64,000 nt of DNA from Bog-756 sp963725275 (GCA_963725275.1 CAVRXS010000006.1:571109-635108); one strand, 5' to 3'; shown: positions 8,567-17,914, counted from the stretch's first letter. Numbers and translations are program-made. Notes: generated from the letters alone by a model not told the origin.

Positions 8567-9346
8567 ATGATCCTCGAAGGAAAGACCGTCCTCGTAACCG
8601 GCGTCGGCGGGGGGCTGGGGCGCGAGTGCGCCGCGGCCGCCCTGCGCGACGGGGCCAACGTCGTGGTGGCGGCGCGCACCGCCGACACGCTCGGCACCAT
8701 CGCTGTCGAGCTCGATCCGACCGGGACCCGGGTGGCGTCCCAGGTGACCGACATCACCGATGCCGACTCGTGCGCGGCGCTCGTCGAGCTGGCACGGGAC
8801 CGGTTCGGGTCGGTCGACGCGCTGGTCCAGGTGGCCGCCTTCGAGAACGCCTGGGGCGGTCTCTACGACCTCAAGTTCGAGAACTGGCGGTCGGCGTTCG
8901 AGACCAACGTCATCGGCGCCCTCACCGTCATCCGTCCGGCAGCCGAAGCGATGAAGGCCGGCGGAGGCGGGGCGATCGTCCTCATCGGGTCGCAGTCGAT
9001 GTTCCAACCGCAGATGCCACAGGGGGGCTACGCCGCATCCAAGAGCGCGCTGTTGACCGCGATGTACTACCTCTGCGACGAGCTCGGCCCGGACAACATC
9101 CGCTGCAACATGGTGATCCCCTCATGGATGTGGGGACCGCCCGTCGAGATGCTCATGAACTGGCGGGCCAAGAACGAGGACAAGTCGGTGGAAGAGGCCG
9201 TGAACGAGGTGGTCGGGAAGTTTCCGTTGCGGAGGATGACCGAGGACGGCGAGGTGGCCGACGTCGTGGCCTTCTTCGCCTCCGACCACGCGAAGGCGGT
9301 CACCGGCCAGTACCTGCTGGTCAACTCCGGCGAGATGCTCCGATGA
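8567..9346 (+). CDS. Short-chain dehydrogenase/reductase
   Basis: A 259-residue Rossmann-fold NAD(P)-dependent oxidoreductase. It has the cofactor loop TGVGGGLG at residues 10-17, the active-site Ser in LIGSQSMFQPQ, and Tyr/Lys in YAASKSALL. The start ATG 8567 follows AGAGGGGG. The stop overlaps the ATG of the next gene at 9343 (ATGA), so they form a coupled pair. The neighbouring DapB-like reductase and SnoaL protein suggest a small catabolic set acting on a cyclic or terpenoid-like substrate; this is inference. Confidence 0.9.
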   Translation: MILEGKTVLVTGVGGGLGRECAAAALRDGANVVVAARTADTLGTIAVELDPTGTRVASQVTDITDADSCAALVELARDRFGSVDALVQVAAFENAWGGLYDLKFENWRSAFETNVIGALTVIRPAAEAMKAGGGGAIVLIGSQSMFQPQMPQGGYAASKSALLTAMYYLCDELGPDNIRCNMVIPSWMWGPPVEMLMNWRAKNEDKSVEEAVNEVVGKFPLRRMTEDGEVADVVAFFASDHAKAVTGQYLLVNSGEMLR

Positions 9347-10419
9347 GCCCGGTCAAACGGATCGTGGTCTGGGGGACCGGGTTCGTGGGCAGGATGGTCA
9401 TTCCCGAGGTGGTGCGGCACCCCGCCTTCGAGCTGGTCGGGGTCGCGGTCTCCAATCCCGAGAAGGTCGGACGCGACGCCGGTGAGATCTGCGGCGTGGG
9501 CCCGATCGGGATCACCGCGACCGACGACGTGGAGTCGCTCATCGCGCTTCGTCCCGATGCCCTCGTGCACTACGGGCCGACTGCCGCCAAGGCCGAGGAC
9601 AACATCCGTGACATCGGCGCCTTCCTGCGCGCCGGCGTGGACGTGTCCTCGACGGCCATGACCCCGTGGGTGTGGCCGTCCATGTCGCTCAACCCGCCGA
9701 GTTGGATCGAACCGATCACCAAGGCATGCGAGTCCGGGGGCGCGTCGTGCTTCACCACCGGGATCGACCCGGGCTTCGCCAACGATCTCTTCCCGATGAC
9801 CCTGATGGGCCTCTGCAGCGAGGTACGCCAGGTCCGCGCCCTCGAGATCCTCGACTACGCCAACTACGAGGGCGACTACGAGGAGGAGATGGGCATCGGC
9901 AGGCCACCCGAGTACATCCCGCTCCTCGAACACACCGACATCCTGGCCATGTCCTGGGGTGGGACCATCCCGATGATGGCCCACGCGGTCGGCGTCGAGC
10001 TCGACGAGATCACCAGCACGTGGGAGAAGTGGGTCACCGACAGCCCGATCATCACGGCCAAGGGGATCATCCAGCCCGGCGAGGTGGCGGCGATCCGCTT
10101 CACCATCAACGGTCTGGTCCACGGCGAGCCCCGCATCTGCCTCGAGCACGTCAACCGGTGCGGCGCCGTCGCCGCCCCTGACTGGCCCCGGGGGAACCAG
10201 CAGGACGTCTACCGGGTGGTGATCGACGGCACACCGTCGATCACCCAGGAGACCGCCTTCCGGTTCACCGACGGCTCCGGGCGGGACGCCGCGGCAGCGG
10301 GCTGCCTCGCCACCGGGCTGCGCGCCCTCAATGCGGTCCCGTACCTCAACGAACGCCCTCCGGGCTGGGTCACCGCCCTCGATCTGCCGCTCATCCCCGG
10401 GGTCGGTACGATCCGCTGA
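9343..10419 (+). CDS. DapB-like NAD(P)-binding reductase (dihydrodipicolinate reductase family)
   Basis: A 358-residue protein whose N-terminal Rossmann domain has IVVWGTGFVGRMVIPEVV (G-x-G-x-x-G) and the ALVHYGPT strand, as in DapB and 2,4-diaminopentanoate dehydrogenase. Actinobacterial paralogues of this type are not lysine enzymes and usually occur in lipid or steroid catabolic loci. The middle domain has TTGIDPGFANDLFPM. It starts inside the stop of the SDR gene (ATGA), indicating co-translation. Confidence 0.85.
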   Translation: MSPVKRIVVWGTGFVGRMVIPEVVRHPAFELVGVAVSNPEKVGRDAGEICGVGPIGITATDDVESLIALRPDALVHYGPTAAKAEDNIRDIGAFLRAGVDVSSTAMTPWVWPSMSLNPPSWIEPITKACESGGASCFTTGIDPGFANDLFPMTLMGLCSEVRQVRALEILDYANYEGDYEEEMGIGRPPEYIPLLEHTDILAMSWGGTIPMMAHAVGVELDEITSTWEKWVTDSPIITAKGIIQPGEVAAIRFTINGLVHGEPRICLEHVNRCGAVAAPDWPRGNQQDVYRVVIDGTPSITQETAFRFTDGSGRDAAAAGCLATGLRALNAVPYLNERPPGWVTALDLPLIPGVGTIR

Positions 10420-10482
10420 CCGGGTCGGCCCGTCGAGCACGACCGGGCACGGACCGCCGAACCGCCGAATCCAGGAGCGCCC

Positions 10483-10974
10483 ATGACCCCCGAGGACCTC
10501 GTCGAGATCGAACTGATCAAGCGACTCAAATACCGGTACCTCCGCTGTCTGGACCAGAAGCTCTGGGACGAGATCGAAGGCTGCTTCGTTCCCGAGGTGA
10601 CCGCCCGCTACGGCGGCGGGCTCTACGAGTTCGACGGCCGCGACGCCATCATGGAGTTCCTGCGCACGTCGATGGGGTCCACCACCATGTTGAGCAGCCA
10701 CCGCTGCCACCACCCGGAGATCGACCTGACCGGCCCCGACTCGGCCACCGGGGTATGGGCCCTCGAGGACACGGTCATCCTCACCGACGTCGGGATCGCG
10801 GTGCAGGGGGCCGCCTTCTACACCGACGACTACGTGAAGCGGGACGGCACCTGGCTCATCGCCCACACCGGCTACCGACGCACCTACGAGGAGCTGGTCC
10901 CACGGGGCTCGATTGCCGGCCTCAAGCTGACCGCCGACTGGTGGGCGACAGACGGGCGCTCGACCCTGGGGTGA
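10483..10974 (+). CDS. SnoaL-like/NTF2-fold protein
   Basis: A 163-residue protein of the SnoaL-like cone fold. It starts with a helix (LVEIELIKRLKYRYLRCLDQKLWDE), then CFVPEVTARYGGG, and ends with AHTGYRRTYEELV. Members are cyclases, dehydratases or unassigned proteins in catabolic operons. It lies 63 bp after the DapB-like gene on the same strand and probably belongs to that operon. The convergent SDR begins at 10997. Confidence 0.83.
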   Translation: MTPEDLVEIELIKRLKYRYLRCLDQKLWDEIEGCFVPEVTARYGGGLYEFDGRDAIMEFLRTSMGSTTMLSSHRCHHPEIDLTGPDSATGVWALEDTVILTDVGIAVQGAAFYTDDYVKRDGTWLIAHTGYRRTYEELVPRGSIAGLKLTADWWATDGRSTLG

Positions 10975-10996
10975 GCCACCGCCGGGATCCTGTCGG

Positions 10997-11752
10997 TCAG
11001 GACAGCGTGGCCCCGTCGATCCGGATGTCGGCGCCGTTCATGTGGGAGGCCTCGTCGGAGGCGACGTAGGCGATGGCCGCGGCGATCCCGTCGGGCGTGC
11101 CGAAGGGCCCGAGTGGGGTCACCCGCCGGATGAGCTTGATGTCCGCCCCCTCCGGGAGCTGGAACGCCCCGGTGATCGGGGTGTCGATGGCTCCCGGGCT
11201 GATCGTGTTGGCACGGATCCCGGCCGCCGCGTACTCGACGGCGAGCTCACGGGTGAGGGCCAGGATCCCGCCCTTGGAGGCCGAGTAGGCGAGGGCCCAG
11301 GGCTGGCCGGCGTGCGCCGCGGTCGAGGCCAGGTTGACGATGCACCCCTTTGAGGTGATCAGGTGGGGCAGTGCCTCGCGACACACGAGGAAGGTGCCGG
11401 TCAGGTTCACGGCCAGGATCCGGTTCCACTCCTCCAGCGCGAGATCGTGCGAGTGGCCGAAGGAGAGGATCCCGGCCACGTTGGCCACGACGTCGAGGGA
11501 GCCGAGCGTCTCGACCGCCGATCCCACGAGGTACCGGACCCCGTCCTCGGTCGACACGTCGCCGATCTGCGCGGTGACCGATCCCCCGAGCCCCATGGCC
11601 TCGGCCGCCACCTCGGCCAACGCCCCACCGTTGACGTCGACGGCCACTACGTCGGCACCCTCCGCAGCCAGTCGCAGGACCGTCGCACGGCCGATGCCCG
11701 ATGCACCACCGGTCACGAGCGCCGTTCGTCCACTGAACCGGTCCATGGGCAT
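10997..11752 (-). CDS. Short-chain dehydrogenase/reductase
   Basis: A 251-residue classical SDR. It has the cofactor motif TGGASGIG near residue 14, NVAGILSFG, and catalytic Ser/Tyr/Lys in LASTAAHAG and YSASKGGIL, then SPGAIDTPI. The C-terminal HMNGADIRIDGATLS is typical. Start MPMDRF at 11752, with ATG 11746 as an alternative. It is divergent from the beta-lactamase-fold gene. Confidence 0.9.
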   Translation of the reverse strand: MPMDRFSGRTALVTGGASGIGRATVLRLAAEGADVVAVDVNGGALAEVAAEAMGLGGSVTAQIGDVSTEDGVRYLVGSAVETLGSLDVVANVAGILSFGHSHDLALEEWNRILAVNLTGTFLVCREALPHLITSKGCIVNLASTAAHAGQPWALAYSASKGGILALTRELAVEYAAAGIRANTISPGAIDTPITGAFQLPEGADIKLIRRVTPLGPFGTPDGIAAAIAYVASDEASHMNGADIRIDGATLS

Positions 11753-11839
11753 CGCCGCACTGTAGGACGCCGGACGCCGGGGTGCCGTCGCCTCGTCCCG
11801 CAGTCCTGGCACAGCCGTCCTCAGCGCGAGACTGCGGCC

Positions 11840-12973
11840 GTGGAGGCGCCGATCACCGGGAGCTGCAGCCAGCGGTTCGCCGCCGTACGCGAAGCGTTCG
11901 CGGCCAACTTCGCAGACCGCGGGGAGGTCGGGGCCGCGGTCACCGTCCTGCTCGGGGGGTCCCCGGTGGTCGAGCTCACCGGGGGCTGGGCCGACGCCGC
12001 CCGGACACGGCCCTGGGAGCCGGACACGCTCGTCGACGTCTACTCGGTCGGGAAAGCCGTCGTCGCCCTCCTGGCCCTTCAGTCCGTCGACCGGGGTCTC
12101 CTGGGCCTTGACGACCCGGTGGCCTCGGTCTGGCCGGAGTTCGCAACAGGCGGGAAGCAGTCGGCCACCATGCGGCACGCCCTCTGCCACCGGGCAGGCG
12201 TGCCGGCAATCCGCGAGCCACTCAGCAACGACGACCTCTGGCACTGGGAGCGGATGACCTCTGCGCTGGCGGCCACCGACGCGTGGTGGGAGCCGGGAAC
12301 CCGGCACGCCTACCACACCAACACCTACGGCCACCTGATCGGTGAGCTCGTGCACCGCACGACCGGGGAGCTCCCGGGGACCCGGCTGCGCAGCGTCGGG
12401 GAACCACTCGGTGCCGAGATCTTCTTCGGGGTGCCGGTCGACGAGCAGGCGCGGTGCGCGGAGGTGCTCTGGGAATCCGGGGACGGTGTCCCGGACATCC
12501 TCTCGGGCGACTTGAGCGACGAGCAGCGCATGGTGAACCTCGGCTACGTGAACCCGCCCGGCTACTCCTCGCTCGGCGTGGTCAACACCGCCGCGTGGCG
12601 CGGGGCGCAGGTGCCGTCGACCAACGGCCATGCAACAGCGACCGGGATCGCACGGATCTACGCGGCCCTGCTCGAACCCGGCCGGCTCCTCTCCCCCGCT
12701 CTCCTCGCCGAGGCGGTCCGACCCCAGTCGGTGGGCTTCTGTCCGGTCCTCGGCGAGGAAGTGACCTTCGGGCTCGGGTTCAAGCCCACCGTGCCCAACC
12801 GGCGGTTCGGTCCCAACCCCGGGAGCTTCGGTCACTTCGGAACCGGCGGCGCGGTCGGCTTCGCCGACCCGGTCTCGGGGGTCGCGTTCGGCTACGCCAT
12901 GAACCACGTGATCCCCCGGTGGCAGAGCAGCCGGAACCGGTCGCTCATCGACACCGTCTACGCATGCCTCTGA
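11840..12973 (+). CDS. Serine hydrolase of the beta-lactamase/EstB family
   Basis: A 377-residue protein with the class C beta-lactamase fold. The S-x-x-K motif is YSVGKAVVALL near residue 74. The second motif is likely YHTNTYGHLIGEL (Y-x-N), and FGHFGTGGAVGFADP gives the H/K-T-G-like third motif as HFGTGG. Members include esterases, transesterases and D-aminopeptidases; there is no signal peptide, so a cytoplasmic esterase is likelier than antibiotic resistance. The GTG start at 11840 (MEAPITGS) is divergent from the SDR gene, with about 87 bp between. Confidence 0.85.
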   Translation: MEAPITGSCSQRFAAVREAFAANFADRGEVGAAVTVLLGGSPVVELTGGWADAARTRPWEPDTLVDVYSVGKAVVALLALQSVDRGLLGLDDPVASVWPEFATGGKQSATMRHALCHRAGVPAIREPLSNDDLWHWERMTSALAATDAWWEPGTRHAYHTNTYGHLIGELVHRTTGELPGTRLRSVGEPLGAEIFFGVPVDEQARCAEVLWESGDGVPDILSGDLSDEQRMVNLGYVNPPGYSSLGVVNTAAWRGAQVPSTNGHATATGIARIYAALLEPGRLLSPALLAEAVRPQSVGFCPVLGEEVTFGLGFKPTVPNRRFGPNPGSFGHFGTGGAVGFADPVSGVAFGYAMNHVIPRWQSSRNRSLIDTVYACL

Positions 12974-12983
12974 GCGGCAGGGC

Positions 12984-13922
12984 TCACTCGAGCCTGACGA
13001 CCTCGTCGGGCTCGGGGTCGGGATCGCCGGGGAGCGCCCCGACGGGCAGCACGTCCTTCTGCCACGGTCGCAGGTAGGCGAGCCAGACCGCGCCGGCCCC
13101 GAACAGCACGGCACACAGGATCCACCCGAGGGCCGTCGTCCCCACGCCCACGTACTTGAGACCGGAGGCGAAGATCACGAAGGTGATGGCCGGACGGATG
13201 TACTTGTCCGGCGCGCGGGAGGAGAAGAGCGCGCCGACGAGGACGGCCGGCACGCTGCCGATGATGATCGAGGTGGTGACCGCGAACTCGACGTGCCCGA
13301 AGGCCAATGCGCCGAGGGCGGCGGCCACGGTCAACGGGACCGCCTGGGTCAGGTCGGTGCCGACCAGCTGGTTGGCCCCGAGCATCGGGTAGACGAACAA
13401 CAGCAGGACGATCATGAGGGAGCCGGAGCCCACCGACGTCATACCGACGATCAGTCCACCGGTCATCCCGATCAGCACCGATGGGATCGGCCGGACCACG
13501 AGGTCGTGCACGATGGCCCGGCGCCGCGTGCCGCTCCTGCGGTCGAGCGCATACCGGAGCACCATGGCCGCCGCACCGACCAACAGGGCCGCCCCCAGGG
13601 CTTTTTCGATGTTGTTCTCGGCACTGACCGAATGGCCCATGAGGTGGAGCAGGTAGGCGCCGAGGAAGGCCATCGGGACCGAGCCGAGGACCATCCAGCC
13701 GACCAGGGTGAGATTCACGGTCTTCTTGCTCAGGTGGACCGCCGCTCCGACCGGCCGCATGACCACGGCCGCCACCAGATCGCTCGAGATGGCGGCCGAC
13801 GGTTTGACGCCGAACAGCAGGATCAGCATCGGGGTCATCAGGGCACCGCCGCCGGCTCCGGTGAGCCCGACCAGGAATCCGACCACCGCGCTGCCGAGGA
13901 CGATGTAGGGGTCGACGCTCAT
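12984..13922 (-). CDS. Sulfite exporter TauE/SafE family permease
   Basis: A 312-residue polytopic membrane protein with about eight helices in two similar halves. The N-terminus has VGFLVGLTGAGGGALMTPML, the family signature. The second half repeats it as GGLIVGMTSVGSGSLMIVLL. The C-terminal 25 residues are acidic and cytoplasmic. TauE/SafE proteins transport small oxyanions or organosulfur compounds; the substrate here is unknown. The gene stands alone, convergent with the beta-lactamase-fold gene. Confidence 0.9.
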   Translation of the reverse strand: MSVDPYIVLGSAVVGFLVGLTGAGGGALMTPMLILLFGVKPSAAISSDLVAAVVMRPVGAAVHLSKKTVNLTLVGWMVLGSVPMAFLGAYLLHLMGHSVSAENNIEKALGAALLVGAAAMVLRYALDRRSGTRRRAIVHDLVVRPIPSVLIGMTGGLIVGMTSVGSGSLMIVLLLFVYPMLGANQLVGTDLTQAVPLTVAAALGALAFGHVEFAVTTSIIIGSVPAVLVGALFSSRAPDKYIRPAITFVIFASGLKYVGVGTTALGWILCAVLFGAGAVWLAYLRPWQKDVLPVGALPGDPDPEPDEVVRLE

Positions 13923-14007
13923 TCCCTACACAATTGACCGGAATCGGCACCGCGCACAAGCGGTCGGCCCGGACAGGCCGGAGAACAGGGCGTCCGCGGA
14001 GCGGGAT

Positions 14008-14024
14008 GCCGCCGGGAGGGCGGC
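14008..14024 (-). terminator. Hairpin downstream of the sigma/DUF4349 operon
   Basis: GCCGCC and GGCGGC form a 6-bp stem around a 5-nt loop, beginning seven bases after the DUF4349 stop codon at 14031 when read on the minus strand. There is no T tract, as is common for high-GC actinobacteria. Confidence 0.45.
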
Positions 14025-14030
14025 GTATCT

Positions 14031-15167
14031 CTAGAGCGTGCGCCGCCGGTACTCTCGCCAGCCCAGCCGACCGAGCAGGACGAGCGCGGCCGCCAAGAGA
14101 AGCGCGAAGAGGGTGGGTCCGGCGATGCGGACGAGCCATTCGACCCCTGCCACGAACCCGCCGACCGCGGCGCTCCAGGCCGCACTGAGCCCCGAACGTG
14201 GCCCGGGCGCTGGAGGCGGCGGCTTCCCCGACTCGGAGAGTGAGACGGTGAGTGTCGCGTACGTCGTCTGGCTGTCGAGCAGGTTGAGCTGTCCCTGCAA
14301 CTCCTCGATCTGGCTCTGGATGGTGTCGAGCTGGCTCTGCACACTGAGGATGTCGCCGATCGAGGTGGCCTTGGCGAGGATGGTCAGGTACTGCTGGCGG
14401 CTGTCCTCGAGCGCGGTGATCCTCGCCTGGAGGTCCACGTACTGGCCCGTGACGTCGGTCGAGGTCGAGGACACCGACGTGACCTTGGCCGTCTTCTGCA
14501 CCTGGTCGAGCAGCGCACCGAACTGGGGCTGGGGAACCTGGAGGACCAGCTGCCCGTAGGAGGAGCCGGCGCCGGGTGCGCCCACTTGCAGCTGCGAGCG
14601 GGCGACAAATCCCCCGGCACCGGTTGTGAGATCGGTCAGATGGGACACCACCGTGTTGAGGGACCCCGAGGCGATCGACAGGTTCACCGAACCGGTCGTC
14701 TCGACCTTGGGCGGCTGACCGACCACGCCGCTGGGGAGTGGCGGCGGAGAGGTGACCGGCGTCACACTCGCCGGACCCGACCCCGACGACCCGGCGGTCG
14801 ACGGGGCGTTGGATCCCTCCGCGACGCCGCCGCCCGGTGCCTGGCCGCCGACCGGACCTGCCGAAATCCCGCCGTGGACAGACGGCAGGACGGTCGCGGG
14901 CCGGCTCGCGGTCTGGACGTGCGGGGACTCGACCAGTGCGACCCCGCCGACCACCGCGACCAGCGCGGCGGCGAGCAGGGCCGCCCGCCCGCGCAAGCTC
15001 CGTGGCATCGAAGGACGGGGGATGGACGACAGAGCGTTCGACCGGTTGCGTGCGGTCCCGGCCCGCGCCGCCTCCAGGATGCGGTCGGGGCCATCGGCGG
15101 GGACATCGACCCGGGCGGCAGCCTCGCGCAGGGAGGCCCGCAGTCGCTCGTCGTCGAGCACGGTCAT
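14031..15167 (-). CDS. DUF4349 membrane protein in anti-sigma position
   Basis: A 378-residue protein. Residues 1-55 are a cytoplasmic helical region (MTVLDDERLRASLREAAARV) like the N-termini of proteins encoded after ECF sigma factors. A membrane helix lies near residues 62-80. A Ser/Pro/Gly linker follows, then the DUF4349 domain from about residue 155 (TGSVNLSIASGSLNTVVSHL), with a long coiled coil around residues 245-295 (IGDILSVQSQLDTIQSQIEE). A second membrane helix sits near 345-365, with a basic tail. The start overlaps the sigma factor stop (ATGA), so it is coupled to it. It may act as the sigma factor's membrane sensor; this is inference. Confidence 0.85.
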   Translation of the reverse strand: MTVLDDERLRASLREAAARVDVPADGPDRILEAARAGTARNRSNALSSIPRPSMPRSLRGRAALLAAALVAVVGGVALVESPHVQTASRPATVLPSVHGGISAGPVGGQAPGGGVAEGSNAPSTAGSSGSGPASVTPVTSPPPLPSGVVGQPPKVETTGSVNLSIASGSLNTVVSHLTDLTTGAGGFVARSQLQVGAPGAGSSYGQLVLQVPQPQFGALLDQVQKTAKVTSVSSTSTDVTGQYVDLQARITALEDSRQQYLTILAKATSIGDILSVQSQLDTIQSQIEELQGQLNLLDSQTTYATLTVSLSESGKPPPPAPGPRSGLSAAWSAAVGGFVAGVEWLVRIAGPTLFALLLAAALVLLGRLGWREYRRRTL

Positions 15168-15712
15168 CGCGACACCTCCGAATCGATCGTGGCCTCCGGA
15201 GCGGTCTCCTGAGAGAGCGCCGGATGGTCGGCGAGCAGCCGCCTCGCCTCGTGCAGACGGGACTTGACCGTCCCGGGCCGGCGGCCGATCGCGGTGGCGA
15301 TCTCCCGCTCGCTCAGATCGGCGAAGTACCGCAGCACAATGACCACCCGGAGGTGGACGGGGAGATCGGCGAGCGCATGGCGGATGTCCTGGGAGACGAC
15401 GCTCTGCCCGAGCAGGTCGTCACCGGATGCAAGGTCGTCGAGCGCACCTTCCCCGGATCGCCGGTCCCGATGGGGGATCTCCTCGCGCAATTTCGAGTTG
15501 CAGGTGTTCACGACCACGCGGTAGAGCCAGGGCCGGACGTCGGCACCCGCAGCCAGCGAGGCGCGGAACCGCCAGGCTCTCAGATAGGCCTCCTGCACGG
15601 CCTCCTCGGCGTCGGATCGGTTGCCGAGGATCAGGCAGGCGGTGCGGAACGAGGTGGCGTATCCCTGCTCGAGCCACTGCTCGAGCTCGACCGTCTCGTC
15701 ACGCCCGCTCAT
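15164..15712 (-). CDS. ECF-type RNA polymerase sigma factor (SigE-like)
   Basis: A protein of about 182 residues with sigma-70 region 2 (ATSFRTACLILGNRSDAEEA then VQEAYLRAWRF) and region 4 (LPVHLRVVIVLRYFADLSER and a helix-turn-helix GRRPGTVKSRLHEARRLL). The start MSGRDETV at 15712 is favoured because GGGAAGG lies eight to nine bases upstream; ATG 15721 and 15745 are alternatives in the same frame. It is co-translated with the DUF4349 protein. The promoter of this pair probably lies in the gap to the divergent membrane protein gene at 15903 and may be autoregulated. Confidence 0.9.
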   Translation of the reverse strand: MSGRDETVELEQWLEQGYATSFRTACLILGNRSDAEEAVQEAYLRAWRFRASLAAGADVRPWLYRVVVNTCNSKLREEIPHRDRRSGEGALDDLASGDDLLGQSVVSQDIRHALADLPVHLRVVIVLRYFADLSEREIATAIGRRPGTVKSRLHEARRLLADHPALSQETAPEATIDSEVSR

Positions 15713-15902
15713 ACGTGCCATCCCTTCCCCGCCGGTCGTCGCCATCTCGAGCCCATACTGATACTGACGCTCGGGACCCCGAATCGGTTCGCGGTGTCGC
15801 CGGGTCCCACGGGTTCTGTATCGTCCCTGTCGAGTTGGAACTGCACCATTGCCAGCAACGCAACGGCGACCGATCGTCGCCTCGGGGAGGGAGGTGACGG
15901 CC

Positions 15903-17849
15903 ATGACCACCGCGACCAGCGATCCACCCCAGGACGCGTCGGCGGCTGGCGGGGAACGACCCGCGGCGGGCTCGGGCTCCCTCGTCCATCCCGGTGCTGG
16001 CCCCTCCGGTATCCGACGGTGGTGGCCGGGGGCGCTCTGCGGCGCCCTCTACCTCCTGCTCGCCTTCGCCGCCTTCGGACCGACCGCCTCTCTGGGCTCC
16101 AGCCAGATGGCCGGGGTGCACACCCCCGACCAGGTGCAGCAGATCTGGTTCCTCGAGTGGGCACGCTTCGCGATCGCCCACGGACACAATCCGTTCTACA
16201 GCCAGTGGATGAACTACCCGGTCGGGATCAATCTCGGTGTCAACACCTCGATGCTCGCGGTGGGAATCCTCGCGTCGCCGCTGACCGCCATCTTCGGAGC
16301 GGTGGAGACCTGGAACCTCCTCCTCCGACTGGCGCTGTTCCTGTCGGCAACCTCGATGTGTCTGGTCCTGCGGCGATGGGTCACCTGGTGGCCGGCGGCC
16401 TTTGCGGGTGGCCTCCTCTACGGGTTCTCCGCGTTCGCGACATTCAACGCGATCGGCTACCTGTTCCTCATCGTCGTCCCGCTCCCCCCGGTGGTCTTCC
16501 TCCTGCTGCACGAGATCCTGGTCCGCCAGCGGTGGCGCCCCATCCGTGCGGGCGCGCTGCTGGGGGTCGTCATCGGTGTCCAGTACCTGGTCTCCTCCGA
16601 GATCGCGGCCAGCACAATGGTGATGGTCCTCCTCGCCTGTGCCGTCGCGGCGCTCACCTGTCGTGCGCATGCACCGCTGCACTGGTCGTACCTCAGGCCA
16701 GCCGCGATCTCCTGGTTCCTCGTCACCTGCGCGTTGCTGGCCTACCCGGTGCTCTTCGGGTTCTTCGGGAGCGCAGGGATCAACGGCGTCCTGAAACAGC
16801 CCGGGGGGCAGGGAGACCTCCTCGGTCCGTTCGTGCCGGGTCCCGAGCAGTGGCTGGCGCCGGTGAACTCGGTGTGGACCCAGTTCAACCAGTACTTCGC
16901 GGCGGCACCCATGTACCTTGGGATCCCGTTTGTCGTTGCGGTCGTGGCGACAGCGATATGGCTGTGGCACCGCCCGATCGTGCGGTTCTCCGCTGTCATG
17001 ACCGGCTGTGCCTTCGTGCTCTCGCTCGGCAGCACGCTCCAGGTCCACGGCACCGACACAGGGATCCCCCTCCCGTTCGTCGTGATCGCCCATCTGCCCA
17101 TCCTGAGCGGGTTGGTGGCTGCCAGGTTCTCGCTGTTCACCGTGCTCTTCGGTGCGGTCGTGCTCGCCCACGGACTCGACGAGGTCTACCGAGTCGGGCT
17201 GCGGCCACAGTCGGCCTCGCGCTGGCGGACCGCCGCCCTGGTCGGAATGCTCGGCACGGCGGTCGTGGTCGTGGCACTCCCGATGGTGCCGAGCACTGCT
17301 CGGCCCTCCTCGGCGGCACCGGTGACCCCGTACTTCACCTCATCCGCGGTCCGGTCACTCCCCAACGGGAGCGTGGCGCTCGTCTACCCGTACCCCGGAG
17401 CCGTGCCGAAGCTCATCCACGGCCGACCCGTGACGAGCTACCCGTTCGCCGAGCAAGTCGACGACATCCTCCTCGATCAGGCGGTGGCCGGCATGCGGTT
17501 CCGCCTCATCGGAGGCTATGGGTGGATGCCACCCAAGCGCACCGATGGTGTCCCGGACCCGACCCCGCTCACCCCGGGCTCGGTCAAGGCGCTCTTCGAC
17601 GTCTCCTTCTACGGATCTCCGACCCCCGAGCAGGAACGCCTCCTCGCAACCAGCTCGCTCACGGCCGATCTGCGGGAGTTCCTCCTCGCCCACCACGTCG
17701 ACGAGGTCATCGCCCTGCCGGTGGGACGCGACCCGGAGCGGGTCGTCACCGCGGTGACCACGGCCATCGGCCCACCCACCCGGTCGGGCGGGGCCACCAT
17801 TTGGCTACACGTCCCCACTCGCCTGTCGGCGCTGGGCGATCCCGGATGA
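15903..17849 (+). CDS. Large polytopic membrane protein, GT-C glycosyltransferase-like
   Basis: A 648-residue protein with about eleven hydrophobic helices and a soluble C-terminal domain of about 170 residues. The first loop contains TPDQVQQIWFLEWARFAIAH and YSQWMNYPVGINLGVNTSM, features of actinobacterial proteins often labelled glycosyltransferase family 39-like. The acidic/aromatic first extracellular loop is where GT-C enzymes hold the catalytic Asp, but no firm catalytic residue can be named. ATG 15903 follows GGGAGGGAGG. It may modify cell-envelope glycans or glycoproteins, fitting the secretome around it. Divergent from the sigma factor. Confidence 0.72.
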   Translation: MTTATSDPPQDASAAGGERPAAGSGSLVHPGAGPSGIRRWWPGALCGALYLLLAFAAFGPTASLGSSQMAGVHTPDQVQQIWFLEWARFAIAHGHNPFYSQWMNYPVGINLGVNTSMLAVGILASPLTAIFGAVETWNLLLRLALFLSATSMCLVLRRWVTWWPAAFAGGLLYGFSAFATFNAIGYLFLIVVPLPPVVFLLLHEILVRQRWRPIRAGALLGVVIGVQYLVSSEIAASTMVMVLLACAVAALTCRAHAPLHWSYLRPAAISWFLVTCALLAYPVLFGFFGSAGINGVLKQPGGQGDLLGPFVPGPEQWLAPVNSVWTQFNQYFAAAPMYLGIPFVVAVVATAIWLWHRPIVRFSAVMTGCAFVLSLGSTLQVHGTDTGIPLPFVVIAHLPILSGLVAARFSLFTVLFGAVVLAHGLDEVYRVGLRPQSASRWRTAALVGMLGTAVVVVALPMVPSTARPSSAAPVTPYFTSSAVRSLPNGSVALVYPYPGAVPKLIHGRPVTSYPFAEQVDDILLDQAVAGMRFRLIGGYGWMPPKRTDGVPDPTPLTPGSVKALFDVSFYGSPTPEQERLLATSSLTADLREFLLAHHVDEVIALPVGRDPERVVTAVTTAIGPPTRSGGATIWLHVPTRLSALGDPG

Positions 17850-17914
17850 CGTCGTGCCGGCGCCTCAGCGTGTTCCGGATCCATCAACGCAACGTACGAG
17901 GCGTACCGAACGTC

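Noticed and set aside
9067..10866. A 599-codon minus-strand frame opposite the SDR/DapB-like genes
   Set aside because: Antisense shadow; the plus strand carries recognisable enzyme motifs with ATGA coupling.
11363..11839. N-terminal extension of the beta-lactamase-fold gene
   Set aside because: The extension is antisense to the SDR gene and low complexity; GTG 11840 gives the usual protein length.
11840..12973. Beta-lactam resistance gene
   Set aside because: Lacks a signal peptide and resembles esterase members of the fold.
15699..17171. A 490-codon minus-strand frame opposite the large membrane protein
   Set aside because: Rich in Arg, Glu, Gly and His; the plus-strand frame shows regular transmembrane helices.
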